A DNA stretch of 64,000 bases, taken from the NCBI GenBank assembly GCA_024400915.1, contig JAKSLX010000008.1:1-64000 (forward strand), given 5' to 3'. Position numbers and translations under genes: made by a program. Below, in pieces: positions 25,101 through 33,885 of this stretch (its first letter is position 1; each line of letters begins with the position of its first letter). The notes beneath the pieces were generated by a model. The model was not told the DNA's origin. It was given only the letters and a program-made list of their open reading frames with translations, and made no database searches. This DNA comes from Treponema sp. (GTDB taxonomy: Bacteria > Spirochaetota > Spirochaetia > Treponematales > Treponemataceae).

Positions 25101-25289
25101 TGAAATTGGGCTCCAGCGATGTTCATTCATCCTAAATGGCGGGCCCCAGCGACGGCAGTAAGGGTAATGGAAACCTCCCGCTTCACTTATTAGTGACGCT
25201 GTGATCTTGTGGCGGGTCCCTCCTTACCCTTTCTGCCTGCGTCCCACCCACCATCTATTCGCAGGTAACATCGCTTTCGCCCAATGTCA
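25101..25289. repeat. Nested ~190-bp inverted repeat between pyrB and pyrI
   Basis: The outer arms are TGAAATTGGGC (25101-25111) with AGCGATGTT (25115-25123), matched by AACATCGCT (25267-25275) and GCCCAATGTCA (25279-25289). Inside lie GGCAG-AAGGGTAA (25154-25167) with TTACCCTT-CTGCC (25224-25237), then CCCGC/GCGGG (25177-25181, 25212-25216), and a small CACT..AGTG hairpin (25184-25195). The whole folds as one long imperfect stem. It could be a MITE-like mobile element or a structured RNA controlling pyrI. No open reading frame is credible here. Confidence 0.7.
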
Positions 25290-25341
25290 GTGCTTATATA
25301 TTCCTGCAACTATATTTAATAGAAGATTAGAGAGGTAATAA

Positions 25342-25767
25342 ATGCTTAATGTAGATACAATTAAAAACGGACTGGTGATCGACCATATTCAGGCGGGACT
25401 TGGCTGGCGTGTTTTCAACTGGCTTGGATTGGACAAGGCAAGCTTTGCGACTGCCCTCATCATGAATGCTTCTTCAGGTAAAAGCGGAAAGAAGGACATC
25501 ATCAAGATCGACAACATCATCAACATCGATTACAGCATTCTTGGCTTCATCGATTCAAACATCACTGTGAATGTTATCCAGGATTCAAAGATTGCCCGCA
25601 AGATCAAGATGGAGCTTCCTCCAAAGGTAGAAGGTGTAATCAAGTGCAAGAATCCACGCTGCATCACGGTTACTGAAACCTATGTAACACCACAGTTCCG
25701 CCTTACAAATCCTTCAAAGAAAGAATACCGCTGCGTTTACTGCGATGATCTTTACAAGAGGGGATAA
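25342..25767 (+). CDS. pyrI: Aspartate carbamoyltransferase regulatory subunit
   Basis: A 141-residue PyrI. The N-terminal nucleotide-binding fold opens TIKNGLVIDHIQAG, and the C-terminal zinc domain has CKNPRC and CVYC, the four cysteines that hold the chain to PyrB. It normally gives CTP inhibition and ATP activation. GAGAGG precedes the ATG. Compared with enterobacterial PyrI the length is slightly short but complete. Confidence 0.95.
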   Translation: MLNVDTIKNGLVIDHIQAGLGWRVFNWLGLDKASFATALIMNASSGKSGKKDIIKIDNIINIDYSILGFIDSNITVNVIQDSKIARKIKMELPPKVEGVIKCKNPRCITVTETYVTPQFRLTNPSKKEYRCVYCDDLYKRG

Positions 25768-25783
25768 GGTCATAAACTCACAT

Positions 25784-26008
25784 TTAATTGCTTTCGTTGC
25801 CGGAAGCAATCCAAGTGTCATCATCGCCGTGGTAGTAAATGAGCTCTGGAAAATTCTTTCCGCAGGATGCACATTTTGCTTCGGTTTCTGAAGTCTGGCT
25901 GTAGCAGAAAGGGCAGTAGAAAACACCGTCTACCCCTGCAGCTACGGCCAGAGTTTTGTCCTTGAGTATCTTGAAATTAAAGCCGTCTTTAGTATTAACA
26001 AGTTCCAT
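25784..26008 (-). CDS. Small zinc-ribbon protein
   Basis: A 74-residue protein. CPFC and CASC, about 14 residues apart, form a rubredoxin-like or zinc-ribbon knuckle in the middle, with an acidic C-terminus. The role is unknown. I prefer the ATG at 26008 with GGGAG upstream over a start six codons earlier. It lies opposite in direction between pyrI and pyrC. Confidence 0.5.
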   Translation of the reverse strand: MELVNTKDGFNFKILKDKTLAVAAGVDGVFYCPFCYSQTSETEAKCASCGKNFPELIYYHGDDDTWIASGNESN

Positions 26009-26105
26009 TGTCTGCTCCCTGCACAATATATAAATAAATATTCAACTCTAATATAAATGTGTTCCCCTCTAAAATTCAACCATAGCATTTTTGACTGAAT
26101 AAAAA

Positions 26106-26121
26106 TATAATCATCTATATG
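26106..26121 (+). promoter_or_regulatory. -10 box seven bases before pyrC
   Basis: TATAAT at 26106-26111 is followed by CATCTAT and then the pyrC ATG. No ribosome binding site is present. This is a leaderless-type start; the -35 region is poor. Confidence 0.5.
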
Positions 26122-27447
26122 AACAATACAATTCTCATTTACAACGCCCGCCTTGTTGATGAAACAATGGACAAGAAGGGATTTGCCGTAATCATTAAAG
26201 ACGGAAAAATCGATTGTTTTCCAGGCAAGCAGACCGTAAAGGAAATGCTCCGTGATGAAAATCCAAAGATAGAAAAAATCGATGCAAAGGGTGCAGTACT
26301 CATGCCATCTTTCATCGATACCCACGCACACTTCCGTGATCCAGGCCTTACACAGAAAGAAGACATCATCACTGGAAGTAAGGCTGCCGCAAAGGGTGGC
26401 TTTGGTACCGTTGTCCTCATGCCGAATACAAATCCAGTCTGCTCAAGTCAGGCAATGGCAAAGGAAAACAACGACAAGGCAAAGAAAGCGGGTTTCTGCA
26501 ATGTAATCCAGTCGGTTTCGATTACAAAGGATTTTGACGGAAAGACAATTTCTCATCTTGATAAGCTTGATCCAAAAGTTGTTCCTGTAATTACAGAAGA
26601 CGGCAAGGAAGTCATGGACAGCGCCTTGATGCTTGAAGCCATGAAAAAAGCCGCCGCAAAAAAAATCATCGTAAGCTGCCATTGCGAAGATCCTTTCCTT
26701 GCAGCATCTGCCAGACCTTTGAGAATGGAAGCCCTTAAGATAAAATCCAAGGATCCAAAGAAAGCGGCTGCCTTGCTTAATCAGGCTGATGAGATTCTTG
26801 CCTGTGCAGAAGATTCGGCAACAGACAGAAACCTTCGCCTTGCAAAGACTGCAGGATGCCACATCCATCTTTGCCATGTAAGTACTGCCCACTGTGTAAA
26901 CTCTGCGGAGCTTGCGGCAAAGGACGGCGTAAATGTTACCTATGAGATTACACCACACCACATCTGGTTTGAAAGCGGAAAGGCTCCTGTAATTTTCAAC
27001 ATCGTTAATCCACCACTCAGAAAAAAGGATGACCGACTTGAATTGATTCAGGCCCTCAAGAAGGGAAAGGCATTCTGCATTGGAACAGACCATGCGCCTC
27101 ATACGGCCGAGGACAAGAAAAACGGTGCTCCAGGGTTCAGCGGAATTGAATCTGCCTTTGCAGTCTGCAACACGGTTCTCTGCAAGGAAAACAAGGTTTC
27201 GCTAAAGCAGCTTTCAAAACTCATGAGCGCAAATCCTGCCAGACTTCTTGGGCTTAAAAACAAAGGCTTGCTTGTGGAAGGCTATGATGCAGACCTTGTT
27301 CTTGTTGATGTAGACAAGAAGTGGACTGTTAGCGGTGCTGACTTTGTAAGCAAGGGAAAATTCACTCCACTTGAAGGGAAGAAGGTTACAGGAAAAATCC
27401 TCAAGACCTTCCTTGCAGGTAAATTGGTTTACGAGGAGACTAACTAA
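26119..27447 (+). CDS. pyrC: Dihydroorotase
   Basis: A 442-residue amidohydrolase of the type I dihydroorotase class, closing carbamoyl aspartate to dihydroorotate. The metal site is DTHAHFRDPG (residues 67-76), with later ligands in VSCHCEDP, CHVSTAH and GTDHAPHTAEDK. The usual carbamylated lysine would lie between the first two blocks. It probably completes the local pyrBIC set. The start appears leaderless. The gene runs without overlap into the Ste24 gene, 3 bases on. Confidence 0.93.
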   Translation: MNNTILIYNARLVDETMDKKGFAVIIKDGKIDCFPGKQTVKEMLRDENPKIEKIDAKGAVLMPSFIDTHAHFRDPGLTQKEDIITGSKAAAKGGFGTVVLMPNTNPVCSSQAMAKENNDKAKKAGFCNVIQSVSITKDFDGKTISHLDKLDPKVVPVITEDGKEVMDSALMLEAMKKAAAKKIIVSCHCEDPFLAASARPLRMEALKIKSKDPKKAAALLNQADEILACAEDSATDRNLRLAKTAGCHIHLCHVSTAHCVNSAELAAKDGVNVTYEITPHHIWFESGKAPVIFNIVNPPLRKKDDRLELIQALKKGKAFCIGTDHAPHTAEDKKNGAPGFSGIESAFAVCNTVLCKENKVSLKQLSKLMSANPARLLGLKNKGLLVEGYDADLVLVDVDKKWTVSGADFVSKGKFTPLEGKKVTGKILKTFLAGKLVYEETN

Positions 27448-27450
27448 AAC

Positions 27451-28722
27451 ATGAACTATTCAAATATTTTTGTGATCCTGTTTCTTGCAGGAACTTTCTA
27501 TGATTTTTTCATCAACCAGCTTTTGGAATTCATCGACTGGTCTTTCCGCAAAAAGCACGGAACGGAAGTTCCAAAGGAGCTTGAAGGCCATGTTGATTCA
27601 GAAAAACTGAAGCAGGTTTGCGCCTACGAAGATGCAAAGTATTTCTTCTGGATTCCCAAAAATGTTGTGAATCTTGCAATTTCCCTGGCACTCGTTTTGA
27701 GTGGCTTTTATGTTTTTGTTTTCAATCTTTCATGGAACTGGACAAATAATGTTTACCTTACAATCCTTCTTTTTGTTTTCCTTTCAAGCATTCCTTCAAC
27801 AGTGCTCATGATTCCCTTTAATCTTTACCGCGAATTCAAGATCGAAAAGAAATTCGGTTTTTCGAACATGACATTAAAGATGTACATTCTGGACAGCATA
27901 AAGGAAACTTTTGTTTCCCTTCTTATTGCTGTTCCACTCATTCTTGCAGCCGTTGCCTTCATCGGGCATTTTGAAAAGCTCTGGTGGCTTTACTTTGGTC
28001 TTGTCTATCTTGCAATCGCCTTGGGTTTAAGCTATGTGTATCCAATCTGGATCGCACCTCTTTTCAACAAATTTGTTCCTCTTGAAGACGGAGAACTTAA
28101 GACCAAGATCGAAGTGCTTTTTGAAAAGACAGGTTTCAAAACAAGCGGAATTTTCACAATGGATGCTTCAAAACGGAGCAACCACAGCAATGCATATTTT
28201 ACGGGCTTTGGAAAAAACAAGCGCATCGTTCTTTATGACACCCTCGTTAATCAACTTACAACGGAAGAAGTTGTTGCAGTCCTTGCACACGAACTTGGAC
28301 ACTGCAAGCATCACCACATTACAAAAAAGATGCTGATTACTGTACCGATGATTTTCATTTCCCTTTTTGCATTGAGCGTACTGATCAAGATTGATTCCCT
28401 TTACACCGGATTTGGCTTTGATCCTGAAAGAGGTTTTGCCGCCCTCAAGTTTGTAGGCATGTTCCTTCTTGGACTTTCTTTCGGCGGATTCAGCAGCATC
28501 ATTTCATTGGTTTCAAACGCATCAAGCCGCCGTGACGAATTCCAGGCAGACAGATATTCCAGAGATATGTGCGGCAGCGGAACTCCTTTGTCTACAGCCC
28601 TCATCAAGCTCAACAAGGAAAATCTTTCGGAAATTGTTCCGCCAAAAATCTATTCGGTGTTCAACTACAGCCACCCACCGCTATTGGAAAGAATCCGTGC
28701 TGTTGATGGTCTTAAAGATTAG
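27451..28722 (+). CDS. Ste24-type (M48A) integral membrane metalloprotease
   Basis: A 423-residue membrane protein with about seven hydrophobic segments. The zinc site HELGH begins at residue 280, and the third ligand is in SRRDEFQADRYS. This is the CAAX-protease/Ste24 group; in bacteria without prenylated proteins its role is probably membrane protein quality control. The architecture with four segments before the active site and two after suits M48A. It lies 3 bases past pyrC but is functionally unrelated, so co-transcription is likely incidental. Confidence 0.88.
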   Translation: MNYSNIFVILFLAGTFYDFFINQLLEFIDWSFRKKHGTEVPKELEGHVDSEKLKQVCAYEDAKYFFWIPKNVVNLAISLALVLSGFYVFVFNLSWNWTNNVYLTILLFVFLSSIPSTVLMIPFNLYREFKIEKKFGFSNMTLKMYILDSIKETFVSLLIAVPLILAAVAFIGHFEKLWWLYFGLVYLAIALGLSYVYPIWIAPLFNKFVPLEDGELKTKIEVLFEKTGFKTSGIFTMDASKRSNHSNAYFTGFGKNKRIVLYDTLVNQLTTEEVVAVLAHELGHCKHHHITKKMLITVPMIFISLFALSVLIKIDSLYTGFGFDPERGFAALKFVGMFLLGLSFGGFSSIISLVSNASSRRDEFQADRYSRDMCGSGTPLSTALIKLNKENLSEIVPPKIYSVFNYSHPPLLERIRAVDGLKD

Positions 28723-28754
28723 AAGGCAATTGCAGTAAAAAGCGGCAGGCTTTT

Positions 28755-29339
28755 TTATTCGCAGATTTCATCAAAAGGTTTCCGTGGGCGTGGTTTGGGA
28801 TTTTCATCAGGCCAGCCCACATTTATGAAACCTGCAATCAGATTTTCAGTTTTTAAAACTTCCTTAAGCTCAGGATAGGCGTAAAAATGTGCTCCTATCC
28901 ACAAGGTTCCAAGACCAATTGAATTTGCTTCAAGAAGAAGGTTTTCAATTGCGGCTCCAACCGACATCATGTCTATGAGCTGTGTCATGTGCTGGTCGAC
29001 TGACATGGTTTCCCCAAGATTTTTTCCGCGTGTGCAAAGGACTGCAATGATTACAGGTGCTGCCTTCATAAGGCGTAGAGTATGGGTTGCAAATGGGAAT
29101 TCCTTTGTGCAGTCTTCAAGGAATTTATCGTCGCCTTTTTCTCGTTCAAGTCCTTTTTCAAAAGCTGCGATTATTTCTGCTTTTCTTTCACCCAGGAGGA
29201 TGATGAATTTCCAAGGCTGAACATTGTGGCCGGAAGGAGCAAGGCGGGCTGCCTCGATTATGTCCTTAAGCAATTCATCGGGAACATCTTTCTCAAGGTA
29301 TTTTCTGATGGAACGCCTGTTTTCAATTTCTTTCAGCAT
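28755..29339 (-). CDS. Nitroreductase-family flavoprotein
   Basis: A 194-residue FMN-dependent nitroreductase. The FMN phosphate site is NRRSIRKY near the start, with RLAPSGHNVQPWKF next, then GAAIENLLLEANSIGLGTLW and the C-terminal NVGWPDENPKPRPRK. Such enzymes reduce nitro groups or quinones with NAD(P)H. GGAG precedes the start. It is downstream of the 29398-32285 membrane pair and may share its message; a GGATATG..CATATCC stem without a T run lies between. Confidence 0.85.
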   Translation of the reverse strand: MLKEIENRRSIRKYLEKDVPDELLKDIIEAARLAPSGHNVQPWKFIILLGERKAEIIAAFEKGLEREKGDDKFLEDCTKEFPFATHTLRLMKAAPVIIAVLCTRGKNLGETMSVDQHMTQLIDMMSVGAAIENLLLEANSIGLGTLWIGAHFYAYPELKEVLKTENLIAGFINVGWPDENPKPRPRKPFDEICE

Positions 29340-29397
29340 GAAGTCTCCTTGAGGATATGCATCATCCCATTCAATGGATGAACCTCATATCCTGAAA

Positions 29398-31299
29398 TCA
29401 GCTCTTCTTGGAAAGGAAAAGCAATGAAACTCCAAACAGGATTACGATATAGGCTATGACGGCAACTAGAATTGCTGTGGTTCCAAAAAGGCCTACGAAT
29501 ACATAGTTTGCCATTACGAACAGATATCTTACGGCACTGTAGATGAACAGAGTCAATGTTCCAAGTACTGGAATAAGGAGAACCCAGCGGAAGCGGAACA
29601 GCTGCTTTGGATTGTCGATTCTGTAGCTCCATCCAAGGCAAGCGCAGAAAATCAGCATGATGAAAATGATGAACGGATATGTAATGCGCTGAACCAGATT
29701 TTCCGTAAACACTTCTTTTGAGAAACCGTATTCAACAGCGTCTGGAAGGAATCTGTTGAGAGCGAGGAGTGTCATGTTCTCTGCTCCCGAAGAAGCCTGG
29801 TTGATCAGATGGAAATCAGAATAAGGCATAGGAAGGATCATTGTTGTTGAGCGAGGTGCACTCTTAAAATATGTCATCTCTGGAGTTCCTCGTGCTCCGG
29901 AAAGATCCCTCATCTTAAGGTTGGAAATGATTTCTGCTGAGAGTCCGGTCCTGCTGAAGGTGTATTCAGGGCGGGAAATAATTCCCTCTGTTGAACGATC
30001 CACCGACTGCAATGTGATTACTGGAATGCTCTTCCATTTTTTATTGATGCCAAGAATGTCATGATATTTTGAGTCAAACTCTGAAACAGGCTGTGCCGTA
30101 ACTTTTGCATAGGGAACATTGAAGGAATACCTGAAATCTCCGTTGGCGTCGTAGTGAATTACATTGAGGTTTTCGAGGTAGCGTACAAGTCCTCCATCAC
30201 GTTTGATGTCCATTGTCTTTCCAATGTAGAAAACATTTTTTGTTCCGTTAGGGTAGTCAAGGCTAAAGTAAATGTTGCTGCTGTCGGCAAGTTCCTTCAT
30301 GTTTTCCGTTTCATCAATGAAGAAGTACTTGTTTTCAACATCTTCCTTGGCAAGTTCAAAGAATCTCTTTACATCAGGATCCTTGCAGTGCTCGATGTCA
30401 GAATCTGCAAGTCCAAGGAAAATGTAATAGGCCTTCAGGGTATCGCCGCTGGTAAAGGCTCTGTAGCCTTCCCTCTTTGTCCTGTAGTATTCCCTTTCTT
30501 CCGAATTGTCGAATTCCACCGGAAGGTTAAGCTGCTTCCACGCATAGTTTGCAGCTTCCGTTGCGGCAGAAAGATTTGTGTTTGTTCCATCGCAGGCATC
30601 TACAGCAAGCTGTGCCCAATAGTGTGCGTTGAACCATTCCTTTTTCGATGCAGCTTCACGGGACATGTCCAGAAGCTGAAGAATTGTGTACCCGACGTTT
30701 TTTTCATGGATGGGTTTTACAACACGATTTTCCCTATCGATTATTTTGTTGTAGATTTCCCTGTCATGTTCAAGGTCAACTTCATCCTGAACAATCTTGA
30801 GCATTGAAAGTGCTTCCTGGCTTTTAGGTGCAATTTCAACAGCCCTCTTTGCAAATTGAAGTGCAATGTAAGGGTGTCCCTGCACAAGAAGTTTGTTTGT
30901 TGTTTCAATTGTTTCTGCAAGTTCTGCCGGAGCTTTTTCCAGCCTGCTAAGCTTTTTCTTGAAGGAAGAAACAAAAACTTCTTCATTAAGGGAAAGGATG
31001 AATACAAGAACAATGGAAATGATAAAGATTACTCTGAAGCGGTCAAACATTCCCTGTGTAAATCTCTTGCGGCTTATGCTGTCCGACTTTTTCCATGTAA
31101 CGGCACAGGCAACTGAAAATCCACTTAAAACGATTGGCGGGAGAAGGGTAAGGAATCCTAAAGTTGTTGCCGTAATCTTGTAGGTCCCTTCCATTCCCTG
31201 AATGAGAGGTGGCAACTTGAGGAAGGCATATACGCAGCCCATGATAATCAGGTAGGTTAGGAGGGCATAAATTGAAAGTATGATAATCGGTTTTTTCAT
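29398..31299 (-). CDS. Large membrane protein of unknown function
   Basis: A 633-residue protein with three membrane segments at the start (~5-27, ~42-67, ~88-106) and three or more at the end (~540-560, ~575-595, ~600-628), flanking a ~430-residue extracytoplasmic-length domain. Its front part (~120-260) has TPR-like helices (YIALQFAKRAVEIAPKSQEA). No family I know. The TAATG overlap with the upstream gene argues that the two proteins work as one complex. Confidence 0.55.
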   Translation of the reverse strand: MKKPIIILSIYALLTYLIIMGCVYAFLKLPPLIQGMEGTYKITATTLGFLTLLPPIVLSGFSVACAVTWKKSDSISRKRFTQGMFDRFRVIFIISIVLVFILSLNEEVFVSSFKKKLSRLEKAPAELAETIETTNKLLVQGHPYIALQFAKRAVEIAPKSQEALSMLKIVQDEVDLEHDREIYNKIIDRENRVVKPIHEKNVGYTILQLLDMSREAASKKEWFNAHYWAQLAVDACDGTNTNLSAATEAANYAWKQLNLPVEFDNSEEREYYRTKREGYRAFTSGDTLKAYYIFLGLADSDIEHCKDPDVKRFFELAKEDVENKYFFIDETENMKELADSSNIYFSLDYPNGTKNVFYIGKTMDIKRDGGLVRYLENLNVIHYDANGDFRYSFNVPYAKVTAQPVSEFDSKYHDILGINKKWKSIPVITLQSVDRSTEGIISRPEYTFSRTGLSAEIISNLKMRDLSGARGTPEMTYFKSAPRSTTMILPMPYSDFHLINQASSGAENMTLLALNRFLPDAVEYGFSKEVFTENLVQRITYPFIIFIMLIFCACLGWSYRIDNPKQLFRFRWVLLIPVLGTLTLFIYSAVRYLFVMANYVFVGLFGTTAILVAVIAYIVILFGVSLLFLSKKS

Positions 31300-32285
31300 T
31301 AGTCATCGTCTCCGTAAACTGAAGCAGCGTGAACTTCATCTTCCCTGTTTCTGGAAGTAAAAATCAGACCGAGAACAATGAAGGCTGCAGCAAGGACAAC
31401 ATTTATAAGGAACAAAAGGAAATTGGAATTGTTAGGTGCAAATTTGAAAATTGAATTTATTCTTTCTGTCAAAAAATACAGCTTGCCGTATGAAAGCATG
31501 TTTACGTTGAGGCAGATGATTCCGATTGAAATTGAAAGGATGGAAACAACATTGATGAACCTCCACTTGGAAAATCCGCGCATGAAAACCAGCGAGGCAA
31601 GTACAAGACTCAAGGATGAAAAGAGAAGCCATTCGATTTTTTTGCCGGAGCAGGCGAATGTAACTACACCGATGTATCTGTTTATTCCCTTGATGGCAAG
31701 TTTCGTGATTGCAGGAATATCAATGGAAGATTGAATGAGGGAATCTGTAAATGTAGATGTTGTATCGGCAAGTTCAATGTCCTTGAAAGTGAAGACATTG
31801 TCCGAAATGCCTCTTTTGTCTATGCAAACTCCGGAAGCAATATTTTCTTCGTCAACAGACGAATAGTAGAAAACATATCTGTCGGTTACATTTCTGAAAT
31901 AACCGGTAGAAAGAGGTTCCCTTTTAATTACATAGGAAGATTTAGAAGCCTTCTGAATTCCTTTCTTGATTACGAAAGGCTGAACGAAAATCCAGGTTGC
32001 CATGAAAAGTACAGAAAAAATCATGAGGGCAACTGTAGAAATTTCTTTGTTTCTGATTGAATAGAAGGCAACAAAAGCAGCGCTCAAGGCAAAAACAAAT
32101 GGCAGCGTAAGGAAAAATCCCTGTATGAAAAATGAAAGGTTGAAGGCTGCAAATCCCTGTCCTGCCACAAGAGTGGAGCACATGTTGAATATCATGTAGA
32201 GAATTGCGCCACCAATGCTTATGGAAAGCAGTGTAAGAAGGTGGGCGACAATTACTTTTATAGTAGATAATAGAATAGACTTCAT
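31299..32285 (-). CDS. Membrane protein, partner of the 633-residue protein
   Basis: A 328-residue membrane protein with about six hydrophobic segments: three in the first ~115 residues, an outer domain (~120-205), then three (~210-312). The plan echoes its larger neighbour. I place the start at the ATG at 32285: a promoter-like TTGAAT, 17 bases, TATGCT lies just upstream (32321-32293) with only seven bases to the ATG, which would be leaderless; earlier ATGs would fall inside that promoter. No family recognised. Confidence 0.55.
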   Translation of the reverse strand: MKSILLSTIKVIVAHLLTLLSISIGGAILYMIFNMCSTLVAGQGFAAFNLSFFIQGFFLTLPFVFALSAAFVAFYSIRNKEISTVALMIFSVLFMATWIFVQPFVIKKGIQKASKSSYVIKREPLSTGYFRNVTDRYVFYYSSVDEENIASGVCIDKRGISDNVFTFKDIELADTTSTFTDSLIQSSIDIPAITKLAIKGINRYIGVVTFACSGKKIEWLLFSSLSLVLASLVFMRGFSKWRFINVVSILSISIGIICLNVNMLSYGKLYFLTERINSIFKFAPNNSNFLLFLINVVLAAAFIVLGLIFTSRNREDEVHAASVYGDDD

Positions 32286-32292
32286 TGAAAAA

Positions 32293-32321
32293 AGCATAAC
32301 ACGCATAGTGAAAAAATTCAA
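32293..32321 (-). promoter_or_regulatory. Promoter for the membrane-protein pair
   Basis: On the minus strand TTGAAT, 17 bases, TATGCT, then seven bases to ATG. It is divergent from the TATACT box at 32330-32335, which serves the + strand gene only six bases before its own ATG. Confidence 0.55.
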
Positions 32322-32341
32322 ATTTATGGTATACTTAGACC

Positions 32342-33163
32342 ATGTCCAAAACGATTCTTATTGCAGGAAAAAACATGCCTGAAGCAAGCAATTTCACTGA
32401 TGGAATTGCATTTTCGGGGAGAAATATCATAGTTTCAGGAAACATTGCCGACTCTGAAGAGACCAAGAGACTTACTATTGCCGAGCGCAAGGCAAATCAG
32501 GCTGCCTACGAAGAAGAAAAGGCACAGGAAGCAAAAAGCGGAATGTGCACCATCGAGTGGAACAAGTCATCTCCTTTGTCTGCAAGATCCCTTGTTCTCC
32601 AGACATCCACTATTTTTGGAAGAATGGACGAGGCGGTTCTTTATTTTGATGAGGAATGGTATGCATCAAAGGCAGAAAAGATGGATTCCGAGGAAATTGT
32701 CCGTGGCTGCGACGATATGATTGCAGGTTACCAGTATCTTGCCCTTGAAGTTCTGAATGCATTCCAGAGGAGGGAAACTTCCGAAGGAAAAGGCAGGCTT
32801 GTTTTCCTTTTAAAAGAAACTCCAAACAGAATCGATGTTTTAAAAAATCCTGCCGTTAAGGACGGTTTGAGCCCAATAGCATCTCCTTTGGTTGCCGCAG
32901 GAGCCGCAGCCTTTGCTTCTTTTGCAGAAAACATTGCCGCCGTTTGCAGTGACTCCATCTTTGTTGATGTGATCATTGTCCGCGGTGACAGTTCCATGGA
33001 AGGTTTCCGCCGCGACGACGAGACTGGAAGATGGCTTTCTTCTTACCTTGATGCCTATGTTTCGCCAGATTCAACAGACAGAAAGGATGTTTCCTGGGTA
33101 AGGCCTGGCGAAAAACCTAAAGTAGAAAGCGGGCATAAGAAATTCGGATTGTTCAGAAGATAA
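32342..33163 (+). CDS. Hypothetical protein, Rossmann-like
   Basis: A 273-residue soluble protein opening MSKTILIAGKNMPEASNF, which resembles a nucleotide-binding first strand but lacks the glycine-rich loop. Later parts (RSLVLQTSTIFGRMDEAVLY, then a PVKDGLSPIASPLVAAGAAA-like region) fit the layout of a degenerate short-chain dehydrogenase, with no YxxxK catalytic pair visible. The alanine-rich helix at ~190-205 is unusual. The function is unknown. The start seems leaderless. Confidence 0.5.
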   Translation: MSKTILIAGKNMPEASNFTDGIAFSGRNIIVSGNIADSEETKRLTIAERKANQAAYEEEKAQEAKSGMCTIEWNKSSPLSARSLVLQTSTIFGRMDEAVLYFDEEWYASKAEKMDSEEIVRGCDDMIAGYQYLALEVLNAFQRRETSEGKGRLVFLLKETPNRIDVLKNPAVKDGLSPIASPLVAAGAAAFASFAENIAAVCSDSIFVDVIIVRGDSSMEGFRRDDETGRWLSSYLDAYVSPDSTDRKDVSWVRPGEKPKVESGHKKFGLFRR

Positions 33164-33184
33164 CAAAGGGAGTTAAGTGAAGTC

Positions 33185-33865
33185 ATGGAGTGGAATTTTG
33201 TCACAGAAAGTCTGGTTAAACTTCTTCTTGCTGTCCTATGTGGATTTTTGCTTGGTCTTGAGCGAAAGAGCCACAATCATGCTGTAGGACTCAAGACCCT
33301 TGTCCTTATCTGTGTTTCTTCCGCTCTGCTTTCATTGCTTTCTTCCTTCATGGCTACAAATGAAGTTTTTGCTCCAATCGGAAGAGGAGACCCTACAAGA
33401 ATTGCTTCCGGCGTAATAAGCGGCATAGGTTTCCTTGGTGGTGGAGCCATCATGAAGACAGGACTTAACATCCGGGGACTTACTTCCGCAGCAGTAATCT
33501 GGACTTCCGCTTCCATGGGGCTTGCAATCGGTGCGGGTCTTTACATTCAGGTCGGTGTTTCACTTTTCCTTGTACTTGTTCTTCTTGTTGGACTTGAAAG
33601 GATAGAGGCAAAATGGTTTCCTGCTGCAAAAAGCAAGACAGTGCACCTTTGCTATGAGGGCGATAATCTTGACCTTAAGAAGATCAGGGAAACTATAGAA
33701 AAACACGGCCTTATCATCAGTGACATGAACATGAGCCGTGTAATCGTTTCCAAGCAGACATTCCTTCACTACACGGTAAAATCTCCGGCCGGCACAATCT
33801 ACACGCCACTCATCGAGCATCTGAAGGAACTTGGCAAACTGTGCGAATTTTCCATTACGGACTGA
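33185..33865 (+). CDS. MgtC/SapB family membrane protein
   Basis: A 226-residue protein. Residues ~1-135 are the four-to-five-segment MgtC/SapB membrane domain, with the signatures GFLLGLERKSHNHAVGLKT and RIASGVISGIGFLGGGAIMK. The C-terminal ~85 residues form an ACT-like soluble domain, as in longer MgtC proteins. MgtC proteins affect magnesium homeostasis and acid or phosphate tolerance by inhibiting ATP synthase in some species; the SapB group is less understood. It lies 20 bases before the lipoprotein gene. Confidence 0.88.
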   Translation: MEWNFVTESLVKLLLAVLCGFLLGLERKSHNHAVGLKTLVLICVSSALLSLLSSFMATNEVFAPIGRGDPTRIASGVISGIGFLGGGAIMKTGLNIRGLTSAAVIWTSASMGLAIGAGLYIQVGVSLFLVLVLLVGLERIEAKWFPAAKSKTVHLCYEGDNLDLKKIRETIEKHGLIISDMNMSRVIVSKQTFLHYTVKSPAGTIYTPLIEHLKELGKLCEFSITD

Positions 33866-33885
33866 TATTTAATATGGTTGGTGCT

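Noticed and set aside
25101..25289. Integron attC site
   Set aside because: The arms carry GTT on the left and AAC on the right, opposite to the attC core order, and no integrase or cassette array is adjacent.
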